From positions 124,001 to 188,000 of the forward strand of contig JAGFBZ010002119.1 of the NCBI GenBank assembly GCA_018398805.1: a stretch of 64,000 bases of DNA, in the 5' to 3' direction. The stretch comes from Hirundichthys speculiger. Its lineage: Eukaryota > Chordata > Actinopteri > Beloniformes > Exocoetidae. Shown here piece by piece: positions 1 to 11,787 of the stretch (positions within the stretch are counted from its first letter, which is position 1; every line of letters starts with the position of its first letter). The notes beneath the pieces are model-generated. The model did not search any database, was not told the origin of the DNA, and saw only the letters and a list, made by a program, of their open reading frames with translations. Made by a program: the position numbers and the translations under genes.

Positions 1-1912
1 AGTGACATGATTTTTTTTCTCCTTTTTTGAACGCATCTAATAGAAGCAAAGATAGGCAGAGATTCGAAAAAAGCTTCATATATGAAATGAAATGAAAAAT
101 ACTTTATACTTTATTTATCCCATAAAGGGAAATTCAATATATAAATAGTGAAACAATTTCATAATATTATATAATTGAGTTAATATCTCATAATTTACAG
201 TACATAACATTTTCAAATAATTTAGAGATGTTGGAGAAATCGCTGTAACCAAGAGGCAAGGCTGAATAATCAATACTGGATGCCAGTGCTCCTTGGGCCC
301 TCAGGTGGTGTGTACTTAAAACAAGCTCTTTAATGGAAATCACTGTGTGAGCTCAAAAACCCTCATAAAACAACACAGTTTGCCATGTCACCTACAAATA
401 CAGGTTAAAACTCTATCATGACAAGACACAGCCATTTATGAATGCAATCCACTGCAGAATCTTTATTTAAATTGGACTAAGGTGAGAGTCGGATGAAATC
501 AAAAATTCTTTTTTCAAATGGGTGTCCCATCCTCCAGACTAAAGAGGAGAGGGACAATCTCATGCTCAGTTCAAAACTCTACATCTCTGATGAGAAGGGG
601 AGCACATCAGTGTCTGTGGAGTGGTCAGCTTGCATATCTGGAAAAAAAACATTTGTAATAAAAGATCTATAAAGATTTCAGAGTAGCATATGCTTCCATC
701 CTGACAATATAATTTTGAGGGAAGGTCTTGCATATCTCAGCAAAACAAGGCAAAACATATATCGATTACAGAAGGATGACTCCATCAGTCCAGACCAGTC
801 AGTAGCTGGGAACATTTGGTTCATGAAATGAAAACTATGACAATGAAGACCCAAGACTGCTGCACAGCTTGAACCCTAAATTGAACAAGAATAGAACACC
901 ATCCCCTGTACTGGTTCGGACCCCCTTTCGCCTTTGGAACTGTCTTAATTCTTAATGGCAAGATGCCATAGGGTTTCAGAATCATTCTTCAGAGGTTTTG
1001 GTCCATATCGACAAGATATTATAATGCAGTTGCTGCTGATTTTTTGGCTGCACATCTATGATGCCTATCTTCCATTCCACCACATCTTGAAGGTGCTCTA
1101 TTGGACTGAGATGTGAAATCTAGACTAATCAGACCTGGCAATGATTTTTGCAGGCTTCTATTGTCTATTTTTGATGAACTTGTGAAAATTATAACCTTAG
1201 TTTCCTGTTCTCAGCTAAGAGTGACACCCTATTGTAGTTCGACCTTTTAATCTTCTTGAATCAGTCTTGATGGGGGTAGGTTCTTGTGCTGGCAGTAGAA
1301 GACAGACTTTTACAAGGCACTGCTGAATGCATTCTGTACTTTGTTCGCTTCATATTCAAGTAAGTTATTCATCTACAGTTTCTTCAATGGCAGATGAAAA
1401 CCATCTGGGACGATCATTCATGGACTTAACAGCAGTAATACAATCTAGCATGCTCACATCATGCGTATTTTTTATAAAATGATAAAATTTTGCTGTTTGA
1501 TGATAAATGGGGCATTCATCTCCACAGTCCATTCATTGTATTAGCTGAAATCAAACTGTTTGGACAGCAGCAAGCACAAAAGAGCCCGGGAGTGATCCAT
1601 AACATTGCTTTCTCAGCAACATTAAAACAAATTTGTCATCTGAAAATAGAGCTCAACGAGCTAATGCTTTTTTTTTTTTTTTTTTTTTGTCGTCACTTTG
1701 GCTGAATCCTTGATTGTCTGAACTGGTAACAATGAATGAGTTAGGCAGTTTTGTTATTTTGCAGTGGAGGACCTTCTACTTTTAAAGAGAAAAATAAATT
1801 AAATGCATGGGGTACAGCTTTTACAGAATTCCATAAAATTAAATACTAAATAAATACTGTATATAAAAACATATTTCAGAATGCTAGTCAATAATACTGA
1901 TTATGTGTCCAG
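1..1912. other. Peroxidase intron (3' part), repeat-rich, no exon seen
   Basis: I find no peroxidase exon here; the exons for the distal-His and proximal-His regions must lie left of the window. Positions about 85-145 carry an 'ACTTTATTTATCCC..AAAGGGAAATTCA' motif that recurs near 39745, the 3' tail of a fish LINE. The stretch at about 850-1340 reads like an old dispersed repeat but I could not assign it. A T-run of about 20 bases lies at 1669-1688. Confidence 0.5.
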
Positions 1913-2083
1913 GTGGGATTGAACCAACATTGAGAGGTATGATTGGAACTGCGGCATCAGCTGTAACTGCTGACACACTGTTAGTGGAAGAGGTCACAGA
2001 GATGCTGGTTGTTCTTGATACACCTCATCACATGGACCTGGCTTCTCTGAACCTGCAGAGAGGACGTGACCACGCTCTCCCAG
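1913..2083 (+). CDS. Peroxidase exon with RGRDHxLP motif
   Basis: Phase 1 to phase 1. It begins [10 protein letters not shown], corresponding to the 'EGGIDPILRGL' segment of MPO, and ends at the [13 protein letters not shown] helix. Acceptor CCAG and donor GTAAGA fit consensus. Confidence 0.88.
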
Positions 2084-5000
2084 GTAAGATGGAATTTCAA
2101 AGTGAGGAAGCCATTTAGTGCTGCCGTGTTAAGCTCTGCTAAATAACTGGTGATTGTCACAATTATTTTTCTGTATGAAGGCGGGAAAAAGTTACTGGGT
2201 CCCTCCTACAGTCATTTAATGAGGCACGTTGTGTTCATAATTTTGCCACATCACGTACATTACCTTTAGTAGTTTTCTTCTGGATCGCCATTTCAAATGA
2301 TTGAAGTTTAAAAGACTGTATTCAGGTCACTGACAAAAGTTCCTTAAAGCCAGTTGGTTACATATTCAACTTTCAACTTTATTTAAACAACAATTACAAT
2401 ACAGATTTTATCTATGCACTTTTCCGAGAGGCAAAACATGACTCCCAAACAAATATTATTAAATATTAGTAATATTCATAAGTATGAAGTAAAAAAACAA
2501 TGCCAAGAGTAAAAAAAAAAAAAAACTACCCTTGTGGGGGGGAAACCTTAAAGCCAAAGAGTTGGCAAGGAAAAACCTTGAGCAGGACCTGGCTCATAAC
2601 GTGGGGACCTTCCTGCTGAAGACCAGCCAGGTAAAGGAAGAAAAGAGGAGGGAGACAGGACAGAGAGGATGGAGAACAGAGAAAGGAGAGGCACAGATAT
2701 TTTGCAAATATTATATAGAACAAAATATGTTAGTAGTACCATATTTTTCAGATTATAAGTTGCACTGCGGAAAAAACATATATACAAGTTGCATTGGGCA
2801 AGAAGACCGGGTGATAATTGTACTGTTGACAAGCGACCTTCCAGCAGCAGCTGTTCTAGGATCCATCTGTGGACTTGCTCCTCCAGCTCTTCAGCAGCTT
2901 CGGCCGGCTGCCGATGTCCATCGAGGAGGACAGAAATCAGAGCCCCCATCCGGACATGGAGTTGCAGAGGCGAATGGCTGACAAGCTTCAGTGGATCGCT
3001 TATCAGTGTTCCTGAGGAAGCATCCATTATTCCAAGGTGGTCAGAGTGACCAACAATCAGCAGAGTTCAGTCCATGAAAAACACAATAAAATTACCAATT
3101 TGAATAACAATCGAAATCATCAACATTAAACTGTCAAACATTATATCACTAATTATCTAAATAATGAAGTTTTGCAGCACAGTAATTATCGTGAAATAAG
3201 CAGTAACCATGAAATCAGAATATTCCCATTTTCACCAGACAACCCCAAATATTCAAAATTTACACCTCACCTTGCATCCTCCACAAATCATGTTCGGCCA
3301 CAGGCTGTCGGCCATATTTTCCCTCACACTGAAAAGACATCCTCAGCGCAGAAACAAGCCAACCGTACATAAGAAGTCCAAATTTGCTCTTAATACAATA
3401 CAATACTAAGAAATTTCAGCTTCAATTTAATTTCAGCTTCTACTTGGAGCCATGAGGTGGCACTTTACAATACGTGGAGAATACGTGGAGAACTAAAGCC
3501 ATTATCACTACAGAAACCCAAAACATGGAATCAAACAGGGCCCACAAGACAGACACAGACAGGGACAACACAAAACGAATATTCCCCCCGATATTACTTT
3601 CCTAAAATTTGCAGTAATGATCAGTAACTCCATTTCTTAACCTGAACCAACCAAATCAGCAGCTATAGCAGGTTAATTCTTACCATATTATCCATTTTAT
3701 TCATTCCAATTCCCCCTATCATCTTGAAACCGACTCTTTGTTTTCTTTCTTGTCCATGTCCAATAATGTTTCAAATCACTATGTCTTCCTACTAATGTAA
3801 TTATCGGAACAAGGCATAAAAATCATCTTTAAATTTGGTCTCAAACCCACAAATGTTTTAATTTGGTCTGATATGATCAATCCCCAATTTTCTACCACTC
3901 AATATTTTACACACATCAGTAAAATGCCCATGCGGCACTAAACTAACGGCGCAGTTACACAACACCTGACTCCTCGTCGTCCCTTTATGTTTTCCACTAT
4001 TTTTCTATTTTTCTTTTTCACCATACGTTTTCTCTTCTCTTTACTATAAAACGGCACAGAAAGCTGTAATGCACAGCCGACGAGAAAATTACGCGCCACA
4101 GAGAGATCACACAAACGCACCACCAACAAGCGGAACGCTCTCTACTCGGTGGAAGTACAGAATCTCTCAACGATTTCACAAATCTTCACTCCCGTTACCC
4201 ACTAATCCTCATCTCGTACAGAGACAGACAAATCAAACAAAAAACACAACACAGAGTCCAGAACAACCAACCGGAAAAAGTGTCACCCCCCCCTTTTTCA
4301 TCACACACTCACCAAAATTCACTGAATGATTAATAAATCCATTTTAGGAAAAGTCATGAACTTACAGATGTAGGGGTTTTATTTTAACAGAAATACAAAC
4401 GTTTGAAAATGCTAGGGGGTAAAAATGACCCCCTTGGCGGTTCTAGTGTTAAGTCGATCTCTGCCATTTTCTCAGGGGTTCAACTGAGGCCAAATTACGC
4501 TTTTTAAACAAGAGTTAATTTGAGAGGTAAAGCCGTTTGTGCACGTCCACATGTGACCAGGTGGACGCGCTCTTGTACGCGCCGACATGCGGGTTGTGGG
4601 TAGCAGGTAGTGGGTGGTCTGACTAACCCCTACCCCAACCTGCAACCCGCGATCACATGATACCGATGTTTGGGTAGTGGCTTTAGCGAGCGGAAGATTG
4701 CATTAGCGGTTAGCGGAGGTTCCTATATCTGAAACATACGGGTAGCGGCTAGTGTTACGGGTAAGGGGAATTGTACGATCAGGGCCATTATCCCTAAATA
4801 GCGGCTATAGCAGATTTGGCTGAAGATCGGGCCCAATATATACACAGAGGAAAGAGCAAGAGGAAGGAAATTAATAGTCTTAATGCTCAAACTGAGGTAC
4901 GGATTTAATCTCAGGAAGAGTGCAGCATTTCTTAAATTTTGACCTGCATTTGTGAAAACAGCAACAAATTGTGTTCAAGGAAAAGATTGTTACGAAGTGT

Positions 5001-6077
5001 TTGTGATTTTTTTTTTTTTCTTTTCACTTTTGTAACCCTACCCAGCTTTTCCTGACCTCAGAAGTTTTTGTTATTTTAATTTCTTTTTTTTTTTTTTTTT
5101 TTTTTTTTAGCTTCTATTATTAGATCTTATCTCAAGAAAGAATTATATTGTTGGTAGAAAATATCATCCAGAAGACATAAACAGCAAAAATTAACCTTTC
5201 AACATTCATCATGTTTTTTGTAATCTAGAGTCCAAATTTTATGATTGTCTACCAGAAATTATTTTTTAAATTGTAACATCAAGACCCGACACCAAAGAGT
5301 GATTGTCGTTCGTATCTTGAATCAAAGGAACCAGATAAAGTTGTGCTACTGGGTGAATTTCATTTGTTTAATTTAGCAAGCTGCTACTGTCTGTCTATCT
5401 AAACTGAACAAACAGCTTCACAACACAAGTCTGGTATCGTTAATTTAATATAATTCTTGACAAGAAAAACAAAATGTGAAGGACACTCTATTAACACAAT
5501 GTGCACAATATACTTTTCAGGATACAACCAGTGGAGGGAATACTGTGAACTGCCCCGCATCCAAACACTGGATGATCTCACAGAGGTTGTGAGAGACAGA
5601 AGGGTTGCTGAGATGATACTTAACTTATACAAACATCCTGACAATATTGATGTGTGGCTCGGAGGACTTGTGGAAAACTACTTGCCTGGCTCAAGAACTG
5701 GTCCACTCTTTGCTTGTCTGATTGGGAAGCAAATGAAAGCGCTCCGTGATGGCGACAGGTACAAAACATTTTCAAAATAAATAAATAAAATAAAGAAATG
5801 AAATTAAAAGAAGACCTAAACTTATTTAATCTTTTTTTTTAGGTTTTGGTGGGAAGCTGATGGTATTTTCACGCTGAAACAGAAGGATGAGCTTTTAAAG
5901 GGGTCTTTGTCTCGTGTCATCTGTGACAACAGCGACATACAGGAGGTTCCTACTGATTCTTTCAGATTTGGAAAATACCCTGCTGATTTTGTCAGTTGCA
6001 GGAATATTCCATTAATAAATCTGGAAGCTTGGAGAGAGGAGAAAAGCCAAAGTGAGTCACTTAATTTAAAAAATAAA

Positions 6078-6130
<53 letters not shown>

Positions 6131-6543
6131 CCCCTTTTTTGAAAAAAAAGGAGGCATATACAGTCATGGAAAAAAATTATTAGACCACCATTTTTTCTTC
6201 ACTTTCTTGTTCATTTTAATACCTGGTACCACTAAACATCATCGTGTGACTAAAACAGACAGAAAAGAAAACACTGAATGCATAAAAGCAGTGTTTTTGG
6301 CAGTACAACGCCATAGCTATTGATGTAAAAACTAAAGTTGTTTAGGTTATAATCAAGAAAACCATGGAAAATGGTAAGATATCAGCTCTTAAATAAAACT
6401 CTTATGAACAATCTTTGTGGTTATCGTTATGTTTGTCCAAACAAATGTACCTTTAGTTGTACCAGGCATTAAAATAAACATGAAACTGAAGAAAACAAGG
6501 GTGGTCTAATAATTTTTTTCCATGACTGTATATTAAGAAAGGG

Positions 6544-6618
<75 letters not shown>

Positions 6619-6755
6619 TACACAAAATACTACAATAATTATTACAATACAACAAATATTACAATAATTGTTTGTGTTTTTTCTTATTGTTATATAGTTT
6701 ATTGAGGTGTGTGATGGCTTTTAATTTGTTTTAATTGTTGCCTGAGGGAATGGAA

Positions 6756-6794
<39 letters not shown>

Positions 6795-8602
6795 TCTATA
6801 AGATTCTTTTTAATTGTACTGTTTTACCAAATATTATTATCTCTACATTTTTTTTTTTTTTACCTTAATTCCAGATCTAAAACAGTGTGGGTCACCAGGA
6901 CAGATAAAGAATGGTGATTTTATATTGACCTCTGAATGTGGAAAGCTGACCGCTCTGTACTCCTGTTACCATGGTTTTAAATTAGAGGGTGCTGTTGAAA
7001 TAGTTTGTGAGGGAAATCAGTGGTCTGGTGAGCCCCCTCTCTGCGCAGGTAAGTGAACTGGTTTGGATACGGGTTTGCAGTGATGTCAGTGTGAATCAGT
7101 TTTAACGTGAACAAAAGATTTCACTCTTTGTGTGTTAATATTATATCTTCTCTGAATAAGGTGCATAAAGTAGAACAACCTCTGTAGGATTTTCTTCAGC
7201 ACATACTTCCTGCAGCTTGGAATCACTGCTGTCCTATCTGAGTGGAGCTTTACTGCTATCTGCTGGTTTCATGAAGAAAAGCCACTTGTCCAGTGAACAG
7301 AAATGTTTTTTACCCAGCAACCAGACAGCTGGTGTCTTAGGTGCAATCGGGAAATTACAAATTTAACCGCTGAATGAATCTTGAATGGTACCATCGGTCT
7401 CACAGGCAACAGGTTTTACATAAGTTTAAATGACATGCTTATTCTGTATTTAGAATTTTTATTGTTTCTGTTTTAGTTTTTGTAGCTGTGCTGACTTGGT
7501 GATCTGGGACCAGATGTGTTTACATATATGTCAAAAATATCTCTAAACACATCTATCATCAGTGATATCTTTGCAAAGAAACCTAAGCAGTTATATTTGA
7601 GTTAAATGGTCTGCTATTTTTCTAGAAAGAATGTCTTTGTAAATTGTGATTTTTACATGTTTGGCATTTCAGCACTTCTTAACTGAACCTTCACTTGTCC
7701 CCATACAGGCTGAGCCATCTATTAAGGCAAATGTTGTTTTTGTTTTATTAATTCTTTTGAATTGTTTTACCATTGTCATTTTTTTTTCTAATCTCTCTTA
7801 TGTCTATGGTCAGAATTTTTGACTGTAAAACCAAGCACTTGTAGAGTTATGAGAGTTGTTTACTGAAGGTCAGCGTTGCTGTACTCAGGAGTGGTTCTTT
7901 TTTCTTTCTTTGTCCTCCCCCTCCTTTTCTTGAACTGACTTGTGAATAAAAGAACAACTGGATTTGTCGCCGGTATTTTCATGGATATGTGGCTTTCATT
8001 TTCACTACAAATGATTGGTGGAGTGCCTTGAGAGTTTTTTTTTTCTTCCTCTTTCTTTTAAGTTAAATGTTAGCTTTTGACAAATAAAGCTGGCACTGCA
8101 GGGTTAAATTAAGTTATTTTGTGAAATTGATTAAGCAGTCAACAGTCACATTTTTGTCTTGTCACTACTTTTTGTCATGTTTGAACAGCAGAAAAAGAAA
8201 AAAGAAAAAAAAAAAAAGGCTTAAACTCCATTCCACACTGACATTTTGTAATCTTGACTGACTTTTTTTGTTGGACGGGGTTCATTTGTTTTGGCCCTGA
8301 TTAAAGTGAGAAATTAATAAATAAAGCAGCAGTAATGATTCATATTGCTGTAAGTGCTGGTTAATGTTTTTAAGTACTTATGTAATAAGTATGGGTTTTT
8401 CCTCTTGATCTGGTGGAAGTTTGCATGACGTTGAATTAGCTTGATGACATATTTAAGTGAGCGTTTAACCAATTATGTAGCAACAATTATGGTATATATT
8501 TTCCCAAAGCATGATAGTTTTAAGTCATGTTTCTTTACTTTGAAAAAGAAAAGAAAACTGACAACTCATTCAAAGTGGCAGATGGAAGGGAACTATATAC
8601 TG

Positions 8603-8689
<87 letters not shown>

Positions 8690-8720
8690 GGTGTGTGTGT
8701 ATGTATGTACATACATACAT

Positions 8721-8812
<92 letters not shown>

Positions 8813-11787
8813 TATGTATGTATGTATATGTATGTATGTATTTAATATACGATAGTAAAATAAAATTTGGATGTAAGATTATTTTCTCTGATATAGATTG
8901 ATGAGACAAATTTTATGATTTTCTTCTTTGTGGTTCAGAGTTAATGGTGCAGTCAGCAGTTGACTGTAGGCTTATAAATGTCTGACTGTAGCCTAATCTC
9001 TTTTCAGTCATGATACAACATTAATGGCATAAATCTGCTAAAGCAATAGCATTTTCTGTTTTCTGTGAATGAGCTTTCATTCAGGCATGTCTTTCATCAT
9101 TATGATGTTTCATCATTCTTAATGTGTGACATAGCTCCATAAGTGACATTTTTATTTGCATGTCTGAAAACTGACAGGAGAGCAGTATCCACTTATGGTG
9201 CGATTCCACTAGAGGGGGTTCCGGGATAAAACTAGGAGGCTGGGATTTTTACAGGGCTTACCTCCTCCCCAGTCCTTTCAGCCATCACACCTTCACTTAC
9301 GAAGGCGGGTTGCACATAAACTACCAGTCCAAACCACATGGTGACGGTAATGCACATGTTTCACTGTTTGTCAACTGCCAAGACAGAAAAGAAGAAAAAA
9401 ATGGTTTTGCTGTGCAATAAGGCGGATAACATGCTCGTTTAGTCATAAAAGGGGGTCATTATTAGCAGCTGTCTTGAGAGACAGCTGCTAATAACCAGAA
9501 GGGTATTAACAAAGTTAATAAAATGAAATGGGGCACCACCTGATAAATCAGGAAAAAGGACTAAACAGGCACAATCAGTCTCAAAATGTCTGTTGTTCTA
9601 TGTGTACCAGCCTGTGACCAGGTGTGGCGCTATAGAGCAACAGAGGAAGGTGTGAGTCCGAGCACAGACTTCTTCAACCAGCAGATGTTACAAAACTGTG
9701 TAAAATAACCACAAACAACTTCTCTCATTAGAATATATCAGAATTTATTAACACAAGTATCAAAATGAACAAACACTTGAATCAAGATCCTGATATCTAC
9801 GAACTGAAAGATGACTAAACTAACATAAGCAGATAAAACATCAAATGGAAAAGAGTGTCAACTTATTTACATGTATACTGGGACTATATGTGTGTGTGTA
9901 TGTGGGTGTGTGTATATATATGTATATATACACACACCCACACACCTGAGGACCACATAGTTTTTAAGACATAGAAACCTCAAAATGATTCAAACCCCAA
10001 GAAGGCTTTGCAGGCTAACTAACTTTATATCCAGGTAAAGTGATGTAGCTGGGTTCTTGCCTAACACCCCCAAAAACCAGCTGGGAACTCTGCTGATAAG
10101 CAGCACCTCTGGCTAGACCAGACCTGGGCAAAACACGGCCCGCGGGCCACATCCGGCCCTTTGTGCGTCTCTGTCCGGCCCACATGAGGCCAATCATAAA
10201 TTACATTTGATTACAACTTAATAATAATAAAAAAAATCTATGTCGTGCGTGCAATACAACTGTGGTGCTTTTATTTTAAAGGGCGTAGTACTTCCGTGTA
10301 GCGTACGTGCATGAAGGTAAACAGCGCTAAGTGATGCTGCCGTTAAAATGTGTGCTGAGGCTAAGAAAAGAAAAGTTGACAAGGAATGACGTGCTTTCAA
10401 CAACATGGACCGCTAGTATTTCTTTACAGAAATTAAAAGGTGAAGCCATGATTTGTGCTACACAGATCGCTGTTTAAAGATTATAATTTGAATCCGTACT
10501 ACATGACCAAGCATGAGGTAAAATATAGAAATCTGTCTGATAAAGAGCGCGCAATAGAGGCTGATGCATTGCAAGCAAAACTGCAAACCCAGCAAGGTAT
10601 TGGTAAAATGAGGTGGAAAACATTAAAACATTATTCATTTAATTGATGTGTTTCTATAGATGTGTTGTAATTCACAGTTTGAGGAATTTAACAAGTTAAG
10701 TATAAATTGGACTTATGATTATTTTTGTTTTTTTACTCGACCTATACGCCAAAATTTCACAGAGCCTAATATAAATATCTACAGAATAATTGTATTATTC
10801 TAATTACCAGTACCAGCTATTTAGAATATATAATTTAATGCATTTTACAATGGAAGGAAGTTGAGCAGGATTAAGTTCAAGTTATCATTGATGTGGCCCT
10901 CTGACACAACTCAGGTTTTTCATGTGGCCCCTTGTAAAAATTAATTGCCCACCCCTGGGCTAGACCATAAATACAGCAGTCCCCCCTCCTCTTGCTCTAT
11001 CTGACCCTCTCCAACATAAGAGCAACATCCCTCTGCCTCTGGTGAACTGTTAGGACCACAGCTCTCACGCTGACCATCTGAACTACAAATCATGTCCTAC
11101 AGTGACCAAGCTCTCGCCCTTCTGTGAAGTGTGGAGGTACACTAACTTTGGCATCTCTACTGTCTCAGTTCCTCCTTAGAGGGACCAGCCAAGAGTCTTC
11201 ATTTCCTGGCATCGTGTCTGAAGGGAAGCCCTCTTGGTTGCGAAAGACAACCACATGTCTTGCCTGTGTTAGGTTACTTATTAATAACCCCCTTTATAGC
11301 TAAATATTTTATTATTATAAGCCAAATAAAGTATATGTTTACAATATACATATTCATTTTTCCATTAATATATATGCAGACAGTTGTTTAAAAAAAAAAC
11401 ATGCACGCATGCTTATACATATTCAGGACTTGAGGCTGTAATGTTTTTGTTACAAGAATGAATTAGTGATTGATTGATGGCGGGACTATATTACTAGTGG
11501 GAAAAAAAATCTTGTTTCACAAAAGGTACATAAAATTCATCGGCCCTGCTGTTTTTTCTTAAATGTCTAGAAAACAAAATAAAGTATGTTTAAAGTTATT
11601 CCCGTGAGCGGTAACTCCGCTACTGGCTGTATAGAAAGGTACACAGGTGAAGACAGAAGGCACCTTTGTGGTATAACATGACAGAATGTGATTGACTGGT
11701 TTCATTGTTATGCTCTGTGACATTAAAATCACAATGTTTTTGCTTTTTATTTTCTATTCTATTTCAGAGACATTGCTAAGTTGCTAA
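1913..11787 (+). CDS. Animal haem peroxidase (MPO/EPX/TPO-like) with C-terminal sushi module, 3' part
   Basis: This is the C-terminal part of a secreted or membrane haem peroxidase that uses H2O2 to oxidise halides or tyrosines. Exons, with phases that join: 1913-2083, 5521-5758, 5843-6051, 6875-7048 and a short last exon 11768-11787. The first carries the family hallmark [13 protein letters not shown] followed by [11 protein letters not shown]; most members have Gly where this has Ala (RGRDHGLP). The next carry [24 protein letters not shown] and LRDGDRFWWE, then [10 protein letters not shown] and a WREE end, all in the order known from MPO and TPO. A sushi/CCP exon follows, as in thyroid peroxidase. 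The EGF and transmembrane exons of TPO are not seen. The 5' half lies outside the window. Whether this is a TPO paralogue or a fish CCP-bearing myeloperoxidase cannot be decided here. Confidence 0.88.
2525..2650 (-). mobile_element. LINE 3'-tail fragment (fish dispersed repeat)
   Basis: Read on the - strand it gives GGTTTTTCCTTGCC, then CTCAAGG and a TGAGCC(A)GGTCC core. The same core is on the + strand at 47870-47975, and the segment is a very common 3' end of fish LINE copies. The open frames over it are therefore not genes. Confidence 0.5.
4405..4452. mobile_element. Possible piggyBac-like terminus ending in TTAA
   Basis: The segment contains an inverted pair GGGGGTAAAAATGACCCCC and ends ...CGGTTCTAGTG with TTAA at 4449-4452. 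TTAA is the target of piggyBac elements, and CTAGAAC-type ends next to it are common. I could not find a matching left end, so this is tentative. Confidence 0.25.
5521..6051 (+). CDS. Two peroxidase catalytic-domain exons
   Basis: Exon 5521-5758 (phase 1 to 2) encodes the [27 protein letters not shown] segment. Exon 5843-6051 (phase 2 to 1) encodes [17 protein letters not shown], then the ICDN motif and a conserved Cys pair that closes the peroxidase fold. They are separated by an 84-base intron that ends in a short T-run before AG. Confidence 0.88.
6079..6128. repeat. (TA)n microsatellite
   Basis: About 24 uninterrupted TA units in the intron directly after the third visible peroxidase exon. 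Open frames across it reading (YI)n are artefacts. Confidence 0.95.
6161..6529. mobile_element. Tc1/mariner-type MITE with perfect TIRs
   Basis: Begins CAGTCATGGAAAAAAATTAT and ends with the exact inverse of that sequence; the inverted ends continue through TAGACCACC for about 29 bases. TA flanks both ends, as expected for a Tc1/mariner target duplication. It is 369 bases long with no transposase frame, so it is non-autonomous. Confidence 0.88.
6547..6616. repeat. (TA)n microsatellite
   Basis: About 35 TA units just right of the MITE. Short G-rich/C-rich tracts (TTCCCCCTTTTTT before the element, AAGAAAGGGGG after it) stand in mirror orientation between the element and its two TA arrays. Confidence 0.95.
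6700..6795 (+). mobile_element. LINE 3'-tail fragment
   Basis: Contains AAAGTGCTTTATAAATAAAG followed by (ATTTG)n. This is the typical 3' end of L2/Rex-like fish LINEs with a short tandem tail. Confidence 0.5.
6875..7048 (+). CDS. Sushi (CCP) module exon of the peroxidase
   Basis: A single symmetric phase 1-1 exon of 174 bases, as is usual for CCP modules. It shows four cysteines in CCP order ([40 protein letters not shown]) and the near-C-terminal Trp before the last Cys. In thyroid peroxidase the same module follows the peroxidase domain; it probably serves in adhesion or surface association. Confidence 0.88.
8605..8870. repeat. Compound palindromic microsatellite (TA)n(TG)n(TATG)n/(CATA)n(CA)n(TA)n
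   Basis: The left half runs (TA)35, then (TG)n interrupted by GGG, then TATGTATG. From a centre near 8710 it turns into its complement: TACATACATACATA, (CA)n and about 38 TA units. The whole tract can fold back on itself, and all frames over it are (YI)n artefacts. Confidence 0.92.
9891..9955. repeat. Palindromic TG/TA/CA simple repeat
   Basis: TGTGTGTGTATGTGGGTGTG leads into TATATATATGTATATATA and then ACACACACCCACACACC, the near-exact inverse. It is a smaller relative of the 8605 structure. Confidence 0.75.
10119..10957 (+). mobile_element. hAT element with exact 8-bp target duplication and decayed transposase start
   Basis: Ends are CAGACCTGGGCAA and TTGCCCACCCCTG (imperfect TIRs, CAG...CTG). 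They are flanked on both sides by GGCTAGAC (10111-10118 and 10958-10965), the 8-bp duplication typical of hAT. Inside, on the +, are remnants of a BED/SCAND3-type transposase N-terminus: KKRKVDKE, stop, RAFNNMDR, stop, YFFTEIK, and after a frame change [20 protein letters not shown]. Stops and shifts show it is dead. Confidence 0.88.
11768..11787 (+). CDS. Putative last peroxidase exon (ETLLSC stop)
   Basis: The CCP exon ends in phase 1. The acceptor TATTTCAG at 11767, preceded by a pyrimidine-rich tract, continues that frame as Glu-Thr-Leu-Leu-Ser-Cys and then TAA. A poly(A) signal AATAAA is at 12199-12204. The exon lies 4.7 kb from the CCP exon and is only 20 bases long, so it could be chance; RNA evidence would decide. 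Confidence 0.4.

Larger units (their letters stand above)
2084..5520. other. Peroxidase intron with dispersed repeats
   Basis: Holds a LINE 3'-tail fragment on the - strand at about 2525-2650 (the repeat reappears on the + strand near 47870). A G-rich stretch with repeated GGGTAG motifs lies at 4590-4760. A piggyBac-like terminus is possible at 4405-4452. T-runs are at 5010 and 5083. No exon is seen. Confidence 0.45.
7049..11767. other. Region between the CCP exon and the putative last peroxidase exon
   Basis: A 4.7-kb putative intron. Apart from the compound microsatellite, the 9891-9955 palindrome and the hAT element it holds no coding signal I can defend. If the tiny last exon is wrong, some of this is intergenic. 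Confidence 0.45.

Noticed and set aside
3172..4329. Short + strand frames of 63-86 codons
   Set aside because: Low-complexity or repeat sequence inside a peroxidase intron, without splice partners.
8441..8909. Long (YI)n and (HT)n open frames on both strands
   Set aside because: Produced by the TA/TG/CA microsatellite.
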